Assembly: GCF_003478035.1 (NCBI RefSeq)
Contig: NZ_QUEP01000015.1
Span: forward strand, 7,995 to 71,994
Origin: Clostridium sp. OF03-18AA
Lineage (GTDB): Bacteria; Bacillota; Clostridia; Lachnospirales; Lachnospiraceae
DNA: 64,000 nucleotides
Direction of reading: 5' to 3'
A model generated the notes under the pieces. That model saw only the letters and a list, made by a program, of their open reading frames with translations, did no database searches and was not told where the DNA came from. The stretch's first letter is position 1. Every line of letters starts with the position of its first letter. Of this stretch, positions 42,682 through 52,013 are shown piece after piece. Both the position numbers and the translations under genes were made by a program.

Positions 42682-43755
42682 ATGAAAGCATATTTAATAC
42701 TGGAAGACGGAACCGTGTTTGAAGGAACAAGCATCGGCTCTACCAGAGAAGTGATCAGTGAAATTGTTTTTAACACATCCATGACCGGTTATTTAGAAGT
42801 CCTTACCGATCCGTCCTACGCAGGACAGGCAGTGGTAATGACTTATCCGTTAATTGGTAATTACGGTATTTGTAAAGAAGATATGGAGTCCGGACAGGCA
42901 TGGCCGGATGGTTATATTGTCAGAGAATTATCTAGGATCCCCAGTAATTTCAGAAGTGGGGACACGATTCAGCATTTCTTAGAAGAACAGGATATTCCAG
43001 GTATCAGTGGTATCGATACAAGAGCCCTCACAAAGATTTTAAGAGAAAAAGGAACCATGAACGGCATGATCACAACGAACGGATCTTTTGATCTGGAAGA
43101 AGTGAAAGAGCGGATCAGGGCGTATCAGGTAACAGGCGTTGTATTAAAGACAACCACAAAAGAGAAATACGTTCTCCCGGGAGAAGGAAAGAAAGTTGCA
43201 CTCATGGACTTTGGCGCAAAGAAGAATATCGCCAGAGAGTTAAATAAGAGAGGCTGCGAAGTGACCGTATATCCGGCAGATACTCCGGCTGAGGAAGTCT
43301 TAAAGACAAACCCGGATGGAATCATGCTTTCCAACGGCCCTGGAGATCCGGCAGAGAACACGGAGATCATCAAAGAAGTCAGAAAGTTTTATGAATCCGA
43401 TGTTCCTGTTTTTGCCATCTGTCTCGGACATCAGCTCATGGCTCTTGCCACAGGCGCAAATACATATAAGCTGAAATATGGCCACCGCGGCGGAAATCAC
43501 CCGGTAAAAGACCTTGAGACAGGCCGCGTCTACATTTCCTCCCAGAACCACGGATACGCGGTAGACGAACACAGCATGAATCCGGAGGTTGCCGTTCCGG
43601 CGTTCGTGAACGTGAACGATAAGACGAACGAGGGATTAAAGTACGTGGGCAAGAATATCTTCACCGTCCAGTACCACCCGGAAGCATGCCCGGGACCACA
43701 GGATTCCGGATATCTGTTTGACCGCTTTTTACGCATGATGGAGGAGGAAAGATAA
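42682..43755 (+). CDS. carA: Carbamoyl-phosphate synthase small (glutaminase) subunit
   Basis: A 357-residue CarA. The N-terminal domain begins AYLILEDGTVFEGTS; the class I amidotransferase Cys is in FAICLGHQLMALATG, and the catalytic His-Glu in VQYHPEACPGP. It supplies ammonia from glutamine to CarB for pyrimidine and arginine synthesis. ATG follows AAAGGGTGG. Its stop TAA shares a base with the carB start. Confidence 0.97.
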   Translation: MKAYLILEDGTVFEGTSIGSTREVISEIVFNTSMTGYLEVLTDPSYAGQAVVMTYPLIGNYGICKEDMESGQAWPDGYIVRELSRIPSNFRSGDTIQHFLEEQDIPGISGIDTRALTKILREKGTMNGMITTNGSFDLEEVKERIRAYQVTGVVLKTTTKEKYVLPGEGKKVALMDFGAKKNIARELNKRGCEVTVYPADTPAEEVLKTNPDGIMLSNGPGDPAENTEIIKEVRKFYESDVPVFAICLGHQLMALATGANTYKLKYGHRGGNHPVKDLETGRVYISSQNHGYAVDEHSMNPEVAVPAFVNVNDKTNEGLKYVGKNIFTVQYHPEACPGPQDSGYLFDRFLRMMEEER

Positions 43756-46700
43756 TGCCTAAGAATCCAGAGATCAAGAAAGTACTTGTAATCGGTTCCG
43801 GTCCGATCGTTATCGGCCAGGCCGCAGAATTTGACTACGCGGGAACACAGGCCTGCCGTTCCTTAAAGGAAGAAGGCATCGAGGTCGTTCTCTTAAACTC
43901 CAACCCGGCAACGATCATGACAGATAAGGATATCGCGGACCGGGTATATATTGAGCCGCTGACAACCGAGGTTGTCGAGCAGTTGATTAAGAAAGAAAAA
44001 CCGGACAGTGTCCTCCCGACCCTTGGCGGCCAGGCCGGCTTAAACCTTGCAATGGAACTGGAGGAGGCAGGTATCTTAAAGGCAAATAACGTGCGCCTTA
44101 TCGGTACAACAGCCCTCACGATCAAAAAAGCCGAAGACCGTGAAATGTTCAAGGAGACAATGGAAAAGATCGGCGAACCGGTGGCTCCGTCTGAGATCGT
44201 TGAGGATGTGAACACAGGTCTTGCTGTTGCAAAAGAGATCGGTTATCCGGTCGTTCTCCGTCCGGCTTATACCCTTGGCGGCTCCGGCGGCGGTATTGCC
44301 TATAATGAGGAGCAGTGCGCAGAGATCCTGGAGAACGGACTTCGTTTATCCCGTGTGGGCCAGGTCCTTGTAGAGCGCTGTATTGCGGGCTGGAAAGAGA
44401 TCGAATATGAGGTTATGCGTGACGGTGCAGGCAATGTGATCACCGTCTGCAACATGGAGAATATCGACCCTGTGGGCGTACATACCGGTGACAGTATCGT
44501 TGTCGCTCCGTCCCAGACATTAGGAGATAAAGAGTACCAGATGCTTCGTACCTCCGCGTTAAAGATCATCACAGAGCTTGGTATCACCGGTGGCTGCAAC
44601 GTACAGTACGCACTTCACCCGGAGAGCTTCGAGTACTGTGTAATTGAGGTAAACCCGCGTGTAAGCCGTTCCTCCGCCCTTGCGTCCAAGGCGACAGGAT
44701 ACCCGATCGCGAAGGTTGCCGCGAAGATCGCCCTCGGCTACACACTTGATGAGATCAAGAACGCTGTTACAAAGAAGACCTACGCAAGCTTCGAGCCGAT
44801 GCTCGACTATGTGGTAGTCAAGATGCCGAGACTTCCCTTCGATAAATTCATCAATGCGAGTCACAAGTTAGGAACCCAGATGAAAGCGACCGGAGAGGTC
44901 ATGAGTATCTGCACAAGCTTTGAGGGTGGCTTAATGAAAGCGATCCGCTCTCTGGAGCAGCATGTGGACTCCTTAATGTCTTACGACTACAGCGGACTCA
45001 CAGATGAACAGTTAAAGGAGCAGCTTCACAACGTGGATGATCGCCGGATCTGGGTCATTGCGGAGGCACTCCGCCGCGGCTTCGATTACGAGCTGATCCA
45101 CGACATCACGAAGATCGATATCTGGTTCATCGACAAGTTAATGATCCTCGTTGAGATGGAGAATGCCTTAAAGAAAGTTGGGAAGAACCTCGACGCTGAT
45201 CTTTTAAAGGAAGCAAAGCGCATCGAATTCCCGGATAATGTGATTGCGAAACTCACAGGTCTCGCAGAAAATGAGATCAAGGAGATGCGTCATGCAAACG
45301 GCATCCGTGCTGCCTTCAAGATGGTAGATACCTGCGCGGCCGAGTTTGCAGCTGAAACTCCGTACTATTACTCCTGCTTCGGCAGCGAGAATGAGGCAGA
45401 GGGCGAGACTGAGAAGAAGAAGGTTCTCGTTCTCGGCTCCGGACCGATCCGCATTGGTCAGGGTATCGAGTTCGACTTCTGTTCTGTTCACAGCACCTGG
45501 GCCTTCGAGAAAGAGGGCTTTGAGACCGTCATCATCAACAATAACCCGGAGACTGTCAGCACAGACTTTGATATCGCTAACAAACTGTATTTCGAACCGC
45601 TGACTCCGGAGGATGTGGAGAGCATCGTTGATATTGAGAAACCGGACGGAGCAGTTGTCCAGTTCGGTGGACAGACAGCCATCAAGCTCACAGAGGCTCT
45701 GATGAAGATGGGAGTCCCGATCCTGGGAACCGCTGCCGAGGATGTTGACGCCGCTGAGGACAGAGAACTCTTCGATGAGATCCTGGAGCAGTGCCAGATC
45801 CCGAGAGCAAAGGGACAGACTGTATTTACAGCAGAAGAGGCGAAAAAGGCAGCAAATGAGTTAGGCTATCCGGTACTCGTTCGTCCGTCTTACGTTCTTG
45901 GCGGACAGGGTATGCAGATCGCGATCTGCGATGAGGATATCGACGAATTCATCGGCATCATCAACCGGATCGCGCAGGAGCATCCGATCTTAGTTGATAA
46001 GTATATCATGGGTAAGGAGATCGAGGTCGATGCGATCTGCGACGGTACCGATATCCTGATCCCGGGTATCATGGAGCATATCGAGCGTACCGGTATCCAT
46101 TCCGGCGACAGTATCTCCGTATATCCGGCGAAGAGCATCACCGAGGACAACAAGAAGACGATCGTGGAATACACAGAGAAGCTCGCAAGGGCGCTCCATG
46201 TAAAGGGAATGATCAACATCCAGTTTATTGTAAATGACGAAGGTGTATTTATCATCGAGGTCAACCCGCGTTCCTCCAGAACCGTTCCGTATATCAGTAA
46301 GGTAACGGGAATCCCGATCGTACCGCTGGCAACTCAGATCATCTGCGGTCATACGATCCGTGAACTCGGCTACACACCGGGACTCCAGAAAGAGGCAGAT
46401 TACTACGCAGTGAAGATGCCGGTATTCTCTTTCGAGAAGATCCGTGGAGCTGATATCAGCCTTGGACCGGAGATGAAATCCACAGGTGAATGCCTCGGCA
46501 TCGCAAAGACCTTCAACGAAGCTCTTTACAAGGCCTTCCAGGGCGCAGGAATCAAGCTTCCGAAGTATAAGAACATGGTCATGACTGTCCGCGATTCCGA
46601 TAAGGAAGAGATGCTCGACATTGCTGCGAGATTCAAGGCACAGGGTTACCGTATCTTCTGTACCGCAGGAACCGCAAAGTATTTCAATGAGCACGGCGTA

Positions 46701-46955
46701 AAGGTCATTCCGGTAAGAAAGATCGAGCAGGAGTCTCCGAACCTTCTTGACCTGATCCTTGGACATGAGATCGACCTTGTCATCGATATCCCAGCACAGG
46801 GCGCAGAGAGAAGCCATGACGGCTTTATCATCCGCCGGAATGCGATCGAGACAGGCGTTACCGTTCTCACTGCGGTCGATACTGCGAGAGCGCTTGTGAC
46901 AAGTATGGAAAATCGTGCAAAAGAACTTACACTGATCAATATTGCTGAAATCTGA
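43755..46955 (+). CDS. carB: Carbamoyl-phosphate synthase large subunit
   Basis: A 1066-residue CarB with two homologous ATP-grasp halves: VLVIGSGPIVIGQAAEFDYA at the start and VLVLGSGPIRIGQGIEFDFC near residue 560, each with a metal-binding glutamate/asparagine cluster (EVNPRVSRSSAL; EVNPRSSRTVPY). The C-terminal MGS-like allosteric domain (about 930-1066) binds regulators. Length is standard. A terminator follows. Confidence 0.97.
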   Translation: MPKNPEIKKVLVIGSGPIVIGQAAEFDYAGTQACRSLKEEGIEVVLLNSNPATIMTDKDIADRVYIEPLTTEVVEQLIKKEKPDSVLPTLGGQAGLNLAMELEEAGILKANNVRLIGTTALTIKKAEDREMFKETMEKIGEPVAPSEIVEDVNTGLAVAKEIGYPVVLRPAYTLGGSGGGIAYNEEQCAEILENGLRLSRVGQVLVERCIAGWKEIEYEVMRDGAGNVITVCNMENIDPVGVHTGDSIVVAPSQTLGDKEYQMLRTSALKIITELGITGGCNVQYALHPESFEYCVIEVNPRVSRSSALASKATGYPIAKVAAKIALGYTLDEIKNAVTKKTYASFEPMLDYVVVKMPRLPFDKFINASHKLGTQMKATGEVMSICTSFEGGLMKAIRSLEQHVDSLMSYDYSGLTDEQLKEQLHNVDDRRIWVIAEALRRGFDYELIHDITKIDIWFIDKLMILVEMENALKKVGKNLDADLLKEAKRIEFPDNVIAKLTGLAENEIKEMRHANGIRAAFKMVDTCAAEFAAETPYYYSCFGSENEAEGETEKKKVLVLGSGPIRIGQGIEFDFCSVHSTWAFEKEGFETVIINNNPETVSTDFDIANKLYFEPLTPEDVESIVDIEKPDGAVVQFGGQTAIKLTEALMKMGVPILGTAAEDVDAAEDRELFDEILEQCQIPRAKGQTVFTAEEAKKAANELGYPVLVRPSYVLGGQGMQIAICDEDIDEFIGIINRIAQEHPILVDKYIMGKEIEVDAICDGTDILIPGIMEHIERTGIHSGDSISVYPAKSITEDNKKTIVEYTEKLARALHVKGMINIQFIVNDEGVFIIEVNPRSSRTVPYISKVTGIPIVPLATQIICGHTIRELGYTPGLQKEADYYAVKMPVFSFEKIRGADISLGPEMKSTGECLGIAKTFNEALYKAFQGAGIKLPKYKNMVMTVRDSDKEEMLDIAARFKAQGYRIFCTAGTAKYFNEHGVKVIPVRKIEQESPNLLDLILGHEIDLVIDIPAQGAERSHDGFIIRRNAIETGVTVLTAVDTARALVTSMENRAKELTLINIAEI

Positions 46956-46974
46956 TATTGGTAAAAAATAGAAG

Positions 46975-47015
46975 AGCAGCCCGTTTCACGCTGGAGTGAG
47001 ATGGGCTGCTTTTTA
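46975..47015 (+). terminator. Terminator after carB
   Basis: AGCAGCCC (46975-46982) pairs with GGGCTGCT (47003-47010), inner stem TTTCAC/GTGAGA, T-run. Confidence 0.88.
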
Positions 47016-47123
47016 CGTTGCCCCAGCAGCGTATGCCGGAAATTTGAAAAACACGCACCGCATTCTCGTTACTTCAGTGATGAGTTAGGTGCGCTATTTA
47101 TTTACAATAATATCGAACATATG

Positions 47124-47152
47124 TTTACATGCTTAGTAACATATGGTATAAT
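47124..47152 (+). promoter_or_regulatory. tnpA promoter inside a palindrome; leaderless transcript likely
   Basis: TTTACA (47124-47129), 17 bases, TATAAT (47147-47152). The ATG at 47159 lies about where transcription should begin, so the mRNA may be leaderless. An inverted repeat CATATGTT...AACATATG spans the -35 to -10 region and may act as an operator or keep expression low. Confidence 0.7.
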
Positions 47153-47158
47153 ATTCAT

Positions 47159-47599
47159 ATGGAAAAAGATATATTTACTATTAAAGAAAATTCTCTTTCG
47201 TATGGTAGAGGATATGTGTACTCGCTTCAATATCATCTGGTCTGGTGCACGAAATACCGAAAGAAAGTTCTGACCAATGGTGTAGATCAGGAGTGCAAAG
47301 AAATGTTGCAGGAAATCGCACAAGAATATCAATTTCGGATCCTTGCGATGGAAGTAATGCCGGACCATATCCACCTGTTACTGGATTGTAAACCGCAGTT
47401 CTTTGTTTCGGATATGATCAAGATCATGAAAGGAAATCTTGCGAGACAGTTGTTTCTTGCACATCCGGAACTGAAAAGGGAGCTGTGGGGCGGACATCTC
47501 TGGAACCCATCTTACTGCGCTGTGACCGTCAGTGACCGAAGTCGGGAACAGATCATGGCTTATATCGAAGGACAGAAAGAAAAAGAGAACAGAAAGTAG
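47159..47599 (+). CDS. tnpA: IS200-type transposase (HUH, Y1)
   Basis: A 146-residue single-strand transposase. VMPDHIHLLL carries the HUH pair (His70, His72). The catalytic Tyr is probably Tyr135 in the C-terminal helix IMAYIEGQK. GGHLWNPSYCAVTVSD is a family motif. It cuts and joins the top strand at the hairpin ends. The 47129 ATG, ten codons upstream, falls inside the promoter and is unlikely. It is followed nine bases later by tnpB. Confidence 0.92.
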   Translation: MEKDIFTIKENSLSYGRGYVYSLQYHLVWCTKYRKKVLTNGVDQECKEMLQEIAQEYQFRILAMEVMPDHIHLLLDCKPQFFVSDMIKIMKGNLARQLFLAHPELKRELWGGHLWNPSYCAVTVSDRSREQIMAYIEGQKEKENRK

Positions 47600-47608
47600 A
47601 GGAAACCT

Positions 47609-48934
47609 ATGCAGGTCGTATCCAGCTATGGCGCGGAAATTAAAAATAAGAATATCCCGATCCGCCATACGCTGGCGCTTTACCGGGAGGCGGTCCGCTG
47701 TCTGACGGAGATATATGAGACCGTATGGACAGAGTTATCCATGATCGATCAGATAAAACGGAGATTTAACGAGGCGGAACATCTGGTACATGAAACAAAG
47801 AAGAATCATGCAAGATTTGACTTCGATGCCCGTTTTCCGAAAATGCCGTCATATCTGAGAAGAGCGGCGATCCAGCATGCGCTCGGGAGTGTTTCCTCGT
47901 ACCATACAAGATTGGAACAGTGGAAAAATGGAGCGATTTCCGGAAAACCGAAGCTTGTATATGAAAACCATGCGATGCCGGTATTTTATCGGAATGTCAT
48001 GTACAAACCAGGAGAAGAGAGTGAAGACGCGGCCTGCCTGAAGCTTTATGATGGTCATGACTGGAAATGGTTCCGCGCAGGTCTGCTTCATACGGATATG
48101 GAGTACCTGCGCAGGCACTGGTCCGGAAAAAAGTCTTCTGCTCCGGTTTTGGAAAAACGACATCAGAAATATTTTCTCCGCTTTTCTTATACGGAAGAAG
48201 TTACATTATCAAAAACACCTGTAAAGGATCAGCTCATCTGCAGTGTGGATCTTGGAATCAATACGGATGCAGTCTGTAGTATCATACGGTCAGACGGAAC
48301 TGTCCTGGACCGGAAATTTATCAATTTCCCCAGTGAAAAAGACCGGCTGTCCCATGTACTCGGAAGGATCCGGAGATTCCAGAAGGAACACGGTTCCAAG
48401 CAGATCGGAAGCCGATGGGCGTATGCGAAACGTCTGAATACGGAACTTGCCAGAAAGACTGCCCGTTCGATCGCAGAATATGCTCATGAGAATCATGCGG
48501 ATGTGATCGTGTTTGAGTACCTGGAAATGAAGGGAAAGATTTCAGGAAAGAAACGACAGAAACTGCATCTTTGGAAGAAACGGGAGATCCAGACTATGTG
48601 TGAACACAAAGCACACCGGTATGGGATCCGTGTGTCCCGTGTCTGCGCATGGAATACCAGCCGTCTGGCGTATGATGGAAGCGGACCGGTCAGCCGAGAT
48701 CCGAAGAACCACAGCCTGTGTGTTTTCCAATCTGGAAAACAGTATAACTGTGATCTGTCAGCATCCTACAATATCGGAGCGAGATACTGGATTCGGGAAA
48801 TCATAAAAACCTTACCGGAAACGGAAAGGTCTTCACTGGAGGCAAAAGTACCTGCGGTGAAGCGCAGAACCTCATGCGTTTATGCTGACCTGCTCATCCT
48901 TCAGAATGAGTATGGATGTTCGAAAGCTGCATAA
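47609..48934 (+). CDS. tnpB: TnpB RNA-guided endonuclease-like protein, zinc ribbon degenerate
   Basis: A 441-residue IS605-type TnpB. RuvC residues are intact: D214 in DLGIN, E303 in VFEYLEMKG and D382 in YNCDLSASYNIGARY. The four-Cys zinc ribbon of ordinary TnpB is mostly lost: the first CxxC is replaced by LAYDGSG and the second keeps one Cys (C371). N-terminal residues 1-110 are a helical recognition part. ATG follows GAGGA, in the same direction as tnpA. TnpB uses an omega-RNA from the element's right end to cut matching DNA next to a short TAM, which helps the IS persist. Confidence 0.9.
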   Translation: MQVVSSYGAEIKNKNIPIRHTLALYREAVRCLTEIYETVWTELSMIDQIKRRFNEAEHLVHETKKNHARFDFDARFPKMPSYLRRAAIQHALGSVSSYHTRLEQWKNGAISGKPKLVYENHAMPVFYRNVMYKPGEESEDAACLKLYDGHDWKWFRAGLLHTDMEYLRRHWSGKKSSAPVLEKRHQKYFLRFSYTEEVTLSKTPVKDQLICSVDLGINTDAVCSIIRSDGTVLDRKFINFPSEKDRLSHVLGRIRRFQKEHGSKQIGSRWAYAKRLNTELARKTARSIAEYAHENHADVIVFEYLEMKGKISGKKRQKLHLWKKREIQTMCEHKAHRYGIRVSRVCAWNTSRLAYDGSGPVSRDPKNHSLCVFQSGKQYNCDLSASYNIGARYWIREIIKTLPETERSSLEAKVPAVKRRTSCVYADLLILQNEYGCSKAA

Positions 48935-49101
48935 ACACAGGCAGATATCCGGAGGACTACCTGTTATGTGGAACCCAGCCGTACCCGGCATGGCGGATGC
49001 GCATATCTGCGCAGTTCTAAGTTTCAGGCGTATCCGCCGGTATCCGGTCTTGCCGTTTAAAACGGCTGAGAAGCATGTGACTTTAGTCATGTGAGGTTCA
49101 C
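48935..49101 (+). ncRNA. Probable omega-RNA scaffold at the IS605 right end
   Basis: Several stems can be seen: GGCGGATGCG with CGTATCCGCC, GCCGTTT with AAACGGC, and the end hairpin at 49074-49093. This fits the omega-RNA that lies at the 3' part of tnpB elements and continues into flanking DNA as the guide. The 5' limit may lie inside tnpB. Inferred by position and folds. Confidence 0.55.
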
Positions 49102-49139
49102 AGAGGTGACGCGCTATGCAAAAAAAGAAATATTAACGC

Positions 49140-49262
49140 TTTATCAAGATGAATATATGCATTGATAATGTATAAAACATTGAAAAAACTGCATGAAACA
49201 ATATAATTATGCACTGAATATTGTATAAAATGCATAATCTATAAAAAAAACATAAAAAAGTG
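49140..49262. promoter_or_regulatory. AT-rich control region with repeated TGCAT/ATGCA and TGTATAAAA motifs
   Basis: Upstream of the ABC operon promoter. TGTATAAAA occurs twice and TGCAT/ATGCA arms at least five times, forming several overlapping palindromes such as TGTATAAAATGCA. Half-sites resemble ARG boxes (TGNAT-ATNCA) but the spacing is one base short. Likely a regulator-binding array; identity unknown. Confidence 0.5.
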
Positions 49263-49263
49263 C

Positions 49264-49292
49264 TTTACAAAAGAATAATTATACATTATAAT
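49264..49292 (+). promoter_or_regulatory. Promoter of the amino-acid ABC operon
   Basis: TTTACA (49264-49269), 17 bases, TATAAT (49287-49292), 64 bases before the ATG. Confidence 0.85.
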
Positions 49293-49355
49293 GCGTATCA
49301 ACATCACACATGTGAGACATAGAAAAAGATAGAAACAAAGAGGAGAGGATCGATT

Positions 49356-50327
49356 ATGAAGAAGAACATCGTTTTAGCTATGACAACAGCAGCGGTCATT
49401 GCTGCTCTTACAGGATGCGGAAGCTCCAAGACCACTGAGACAACGGCAGCAGCTACAACGGCAGCTGAGACAACAACAGCCGACGCGACAACAGCGGCTG
49501 AATCAAAGGAAGCAGATAAGACAGAGGCAGCAGCCGCAGCGGAAGGTTCCTTAAAGGCACTTGAGAATGTAGATCCGAAGGGCCATCTCGGAAAAGTTCT
49601 TGCGGCAGGAAAGATCACAATGGGAACATCCCCTGATTTCGCTCCGTGGGAATTCAAGGATGTCAGCAGTGGAACAACCGAGTATGTCGGTGCCGATGTG
49701 GAGCTTGCAAAATACATCGCTGAGAAGCTTGGCGTAGAACTTGAGATCAAGCCGATGGAGTTCTCCGCAATCCAGCAGGCAGTTACTTCCGGAAACATTG
49801 ATATGGGTATCTCCGGCTTCGCTTACACAGATGAGCGTGCAGAGGCTATGGGACTTTCCGAGCGTTATAATGTAAACACGAAGAAAGGTCAGGGCCTTTT
49901 AGTTAAGAAGGAACTTGCTTCCCAGTACAATACAGCAGAATCCTTCGCAGGCAAGAAGGTTGCTACCCAGAACGCAACCTTACAGAACAAGCTTGCTACA
50001 GAGCAGCTTCCGTCTGACGTTCAGATCCAGTTAGTGACAAATATAACAGACGGTGTTATGATGTTAACAACAGGCAAGGTTGACGCACTCGCTGTATCCG
50101 GTGATAACGGTGAATCCCTTGCAAAGACATACGACGATATCGCAATGGCAGATTTCATGTTTGACTATTCAAGTGAAGGTAACGTTATCGCAGTCAAAAA
50201 AGGCGATGATGATCTCTTAAATGCGATCAACGAAGTGATCGTTGAAGTTAACGAGAAAGGTCTCTATGAGCAGTGGAGGGAAGAGGCAGTTGCTCTTGCT
50301 GATAAGCTCGGTATCGAGACGCACTAA
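49356..50327 (+). CDS. Polar amino-acid ABC transporter, binding lipoprotein
   Basis: A 323-residue family 3 solute-binding lipoprotein. The lipobox is LTGC (Cys21), followed by a 45-residue Thr/Ala/Glu linker that lifts it off the membrane. The core has ITMGTSPDFAPWEF, YVGADVELAKYIAEKLG, SGNIDMGISGFAYTDERAE and KGLYEQWRE. The substrate is an amino acid; which one cannot be told. RBS GAGGAGAG. First gene of the operon. Confidence 0.93.
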   Translation: MKKNIVLAMTTAAVIAALTGCGSSKTTETTAAATTAAETTTADATTAAESKEADKTEAAAAAEGSLKALENVDPKGHLGKVLAAGKITMGTSPDFAPWEFKDVSSGTTEYVGADVELAKYIAEKLGVELEIKPMEFSAIQQAVTSGNIDMGISGFAYTDERAEAMGLSERYNVNTKKGQGLLVKKELASQYNTAESFAGKKVATQNATLQNKLATEQLPSDVQIQLVTNITDGVMMLTTGKVDALAVSGDNGESLAKTYDDIAMADFMFDYSSEGNVIAVKKGDDDLLNAINEVIVEVNEKGLYEQWREEAVALADKLGIETH

Positions 50328-50415
50328 TTTCGGAGCGGATCGTTTCGTTCCGTGATGGAAGATCAGCGCAGGACGGAATCGGTTATCACTTCAGGTTACA
50401 GAAAATACAGAGCTC

Positions 50416-50450
50416 GGTCTTTCCGGTGAAAATGCCGGAAAGACCTTTGT
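50416..50450 (+). terminator. Intra-operon hairpin between binding protein and permease
   Basis: Perfect 11-bp stem (50416-50426 with 50435-50445), 8-base loop, then TTTGT. Probably attenuates read-through so the binding protein is made in excess. Confidence 0.7.
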
Positions 50451-50487
50451 CTGTTTTCAAGTTTTATCTACGAAAGGAGTTTTCCAG

Positions 50488-51177
50488 ATGGAGTTTCTTA
50501 ACGTCATGTTAAAAGTCTGGATGAAGTACTGGAACTTATTCTTACAGGGTCTTGGAATGACACTGTTTATGGGTCTCCTCACCGTCCTCATCAGTACCGT
50601 TTTCGGTTCTCTGATGGCACTGATGCGCCGCAGCAACGTGGGCATCGGAAAATTTAAGCCGCTCCGGCTGATCGCTACCGTTTATGTCGAAATTATCCGC
50701 GGTACGCCGATCCTGCTGCAGCTATATTTCTTCTACTTTATGCTGCCGACCTGGCTCCCGTTCCTCAACTTAAGCGAGTTTACATGCGTTATGACTGCAT
50801 GCTGCGTAAACTCTACCGCTTATGTCTGTGAGATCGTCCGCGCAGGTATCCAGGCTGTCGATGTCGGACAGACTGAAGCTGCCCGTTCCCTTGGCTTAAA
50901 CGCGCGCCAGACCATGATCCATATCGTTCTCCCGCAGGCAGTTAAGAATATTCTTCCGGCACTCTGCAACGAGTTCGTAGCGATCGTCAAGGAGACATCT
51001 CTGGCGTCCACGTTCTTTATCGGAGAACTTATGACCCAGTTTAAGACCATCAACGGTCTTACATTCCGTGTACTTGAGCCGTTAACCATCGTTGGTATCA
51101 TTTACTTCGGCGTGACATTTATCATGTCCAAGCTGATTGCTTTACTGGAGAGGAGGATGAACGCAAGTGAGCGCTAA
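50488..51177 (+). CDS. Amino-acid ABC transporter permease
   Basis: A 229-residue His/Glu/Gln-type permease with about five helices. The EAA loop that docks to the ATPase is [22 protein letters not shown], here seen by its core [26 protein letters not shown] is a family motif. ATG follows AAAGGAG. It overlaps the ATPase gene by 11 bases. Confidence 0.93.
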   Translation: MEFLNVMLKVWMKYWNLFLQGLGMTLFMGLLTVLISTVFGSLMALMRRSNVGIGKFKPLRLIATVYVEIIRGTPILLQLYFFYFMLPTWLPFLNLSEFTCVMTACCVNSTAYVCEIVRAGIQAVDVGQTEAARSLGLNARQTMIHIVLPQAVKNILPALCNEFVAIVKETSLASTFFIGELMTQFKTINGLTFRVLEPLTIVGIIYFGVTFIMSKLIALLERRMNASER

Positions 51178-51913
51178 TGAAAAAGAATTGATTCGTGTAG
51201 AAGATCTGCATAAATCCTTCGGCAGTCTTCAGGTATTAAAGGGTGTTACCGAGCATGTCAATCATGGCGAGGTCGTTTCTGTTATCGGACCGTCCGGCGG
51301 CGGTAAAAGTACATTTTTACGCTGCTTAAACCTTCTTGAGACACCGACATCCGGAAAGATCTATTTCGAGGGAACCGATATTACCGACAAGAATGTGGAT
51401 ATCAACCTGCATCGCCAGAAGATGGGAATGGTATTCCAGCACTTTAATGTATTCAATAATCTTACAGTTGGAAAGAATGTAACGCTCGCCCCGGTCCTTC
51501 TCGGAAAGAAAACACAGAAGGAAGCCGACGAGATGATGCGGGAGCTTTTAAACCGCGTTGGTCTTGCGGATAAGGAGAACCAGTTCCCAAAGAAGCTTTC
51601 CGGCGGACAAAAACAGCGTCTTGCGATCGTGCGCGCGCTGGCGATGGAACCGGATGTTATGCTTTTTGATGAGCCGACTTCCGCCCTTGATCCGGAGATG
51701 GTAGGAGAGGTTCTTCATGTTATCAAGGACCTTGTAAAGACAGGAATGACTACTGTGATCGTAACCCATGAGATGGGATTTGCGAGGGAGGTCTCCGACC
51801 GCGTATTCTTTATGGATGGCGGCGTGATCGCGGAGAAAGGCACTCCGGATGAGGTCTTCAATCATCCGCAGAACCCGAGGACACAGGAATTTTTAAGCAA
51901 GGTATTATACTGA
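51167..51913 (+). CDS. Amino-acid ABC transporter ATPase
   Basis: A 248-residue ABC ATPase: Walker [11 protein letters not shown]-loop VFQHFNVF, signature LSGGQKQR, Walker [15 protein letters not shown] and the H-loop THEM. It matches the GlnQ/HisP type. The GTG start is within the end of the permease gene. A strong terminator follows before the M20 gene. Confidence 0.95.
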   Translation: MSANEKELIRVEDLHKSFGSLQVLKGVTEHVNHGEVVSVIGPSGGGKSTFLRCLNLLETPTSGKIYFEGTDITDKNVDINLHRQKMGMVFQHFNVFNNLTVGKNVTLAPVLLGKKTQKEADEMMRELLNRVGLADKENQFPKKLSGGQKQRLAIVRALAMEPDVMLFDEPTSALDPEMVGEVLHVIKDLVKTGMTTVIVTHEMGFAREVSDRVFFMDGGVIAEKGTPDEVFNHPQNPRTQEFLSKVLY

Positions 51914-51952
51914 TGAAAGAACAGCGGGAAAAGCTGTTTTAACAGGAGCCAT

Positions 51953-51997
51953 ATCCCGCTCAGGCAGACTTTTGGAGTCTTGCCTGGCGGGATTTTT
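51953..51997 (+). terminator. Terminator/attenuator before the M20 peptidase gene
   Basis: Long stem: ATCCCGC (51953-51959) with GCGGGAT (51987-51993), CAGGCA with TGCCTG and GACT with AGTC inside, then TTTTT. The M20 start is only 17 bases after it, so read-through or an internal promoter is needed. Confidence 0.85.
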
Positions 51998-52013
51998 GAA
52001 AGGAGAACATGAC

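Larger units (their letters stand above)
47040..49101 (+). mobile_element. IS200/IS605-family insertion sequence (tnpA + tnpB)
   Basis: Contains a Y1 TnpA, a TnpB and typical structured ends. The left side has a CTCGTTAC/GTGATGAG hairpin with loop TTCA; the right end carries a perfect hairpin CATGTGAC-TTTA-GTCATGTG (49074-49093) and ends TTCAC at 49097-49101. No terminal inverted repeats or target duplication are expected. Exact left boundary is uncertain. It lies directly downstream of the carB terminator. Confidence 0.8.

Noticed and set aside
45990..46817. 275-residue minus-strand open frame
   Set aside because: A shadow of carB with no start site or family resemblance.
49140..49262. CRISPR-like repeat array
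   Set aside because: The repeats are short, AT-rich and irregular with no constant spacers, and no cas genes are near.
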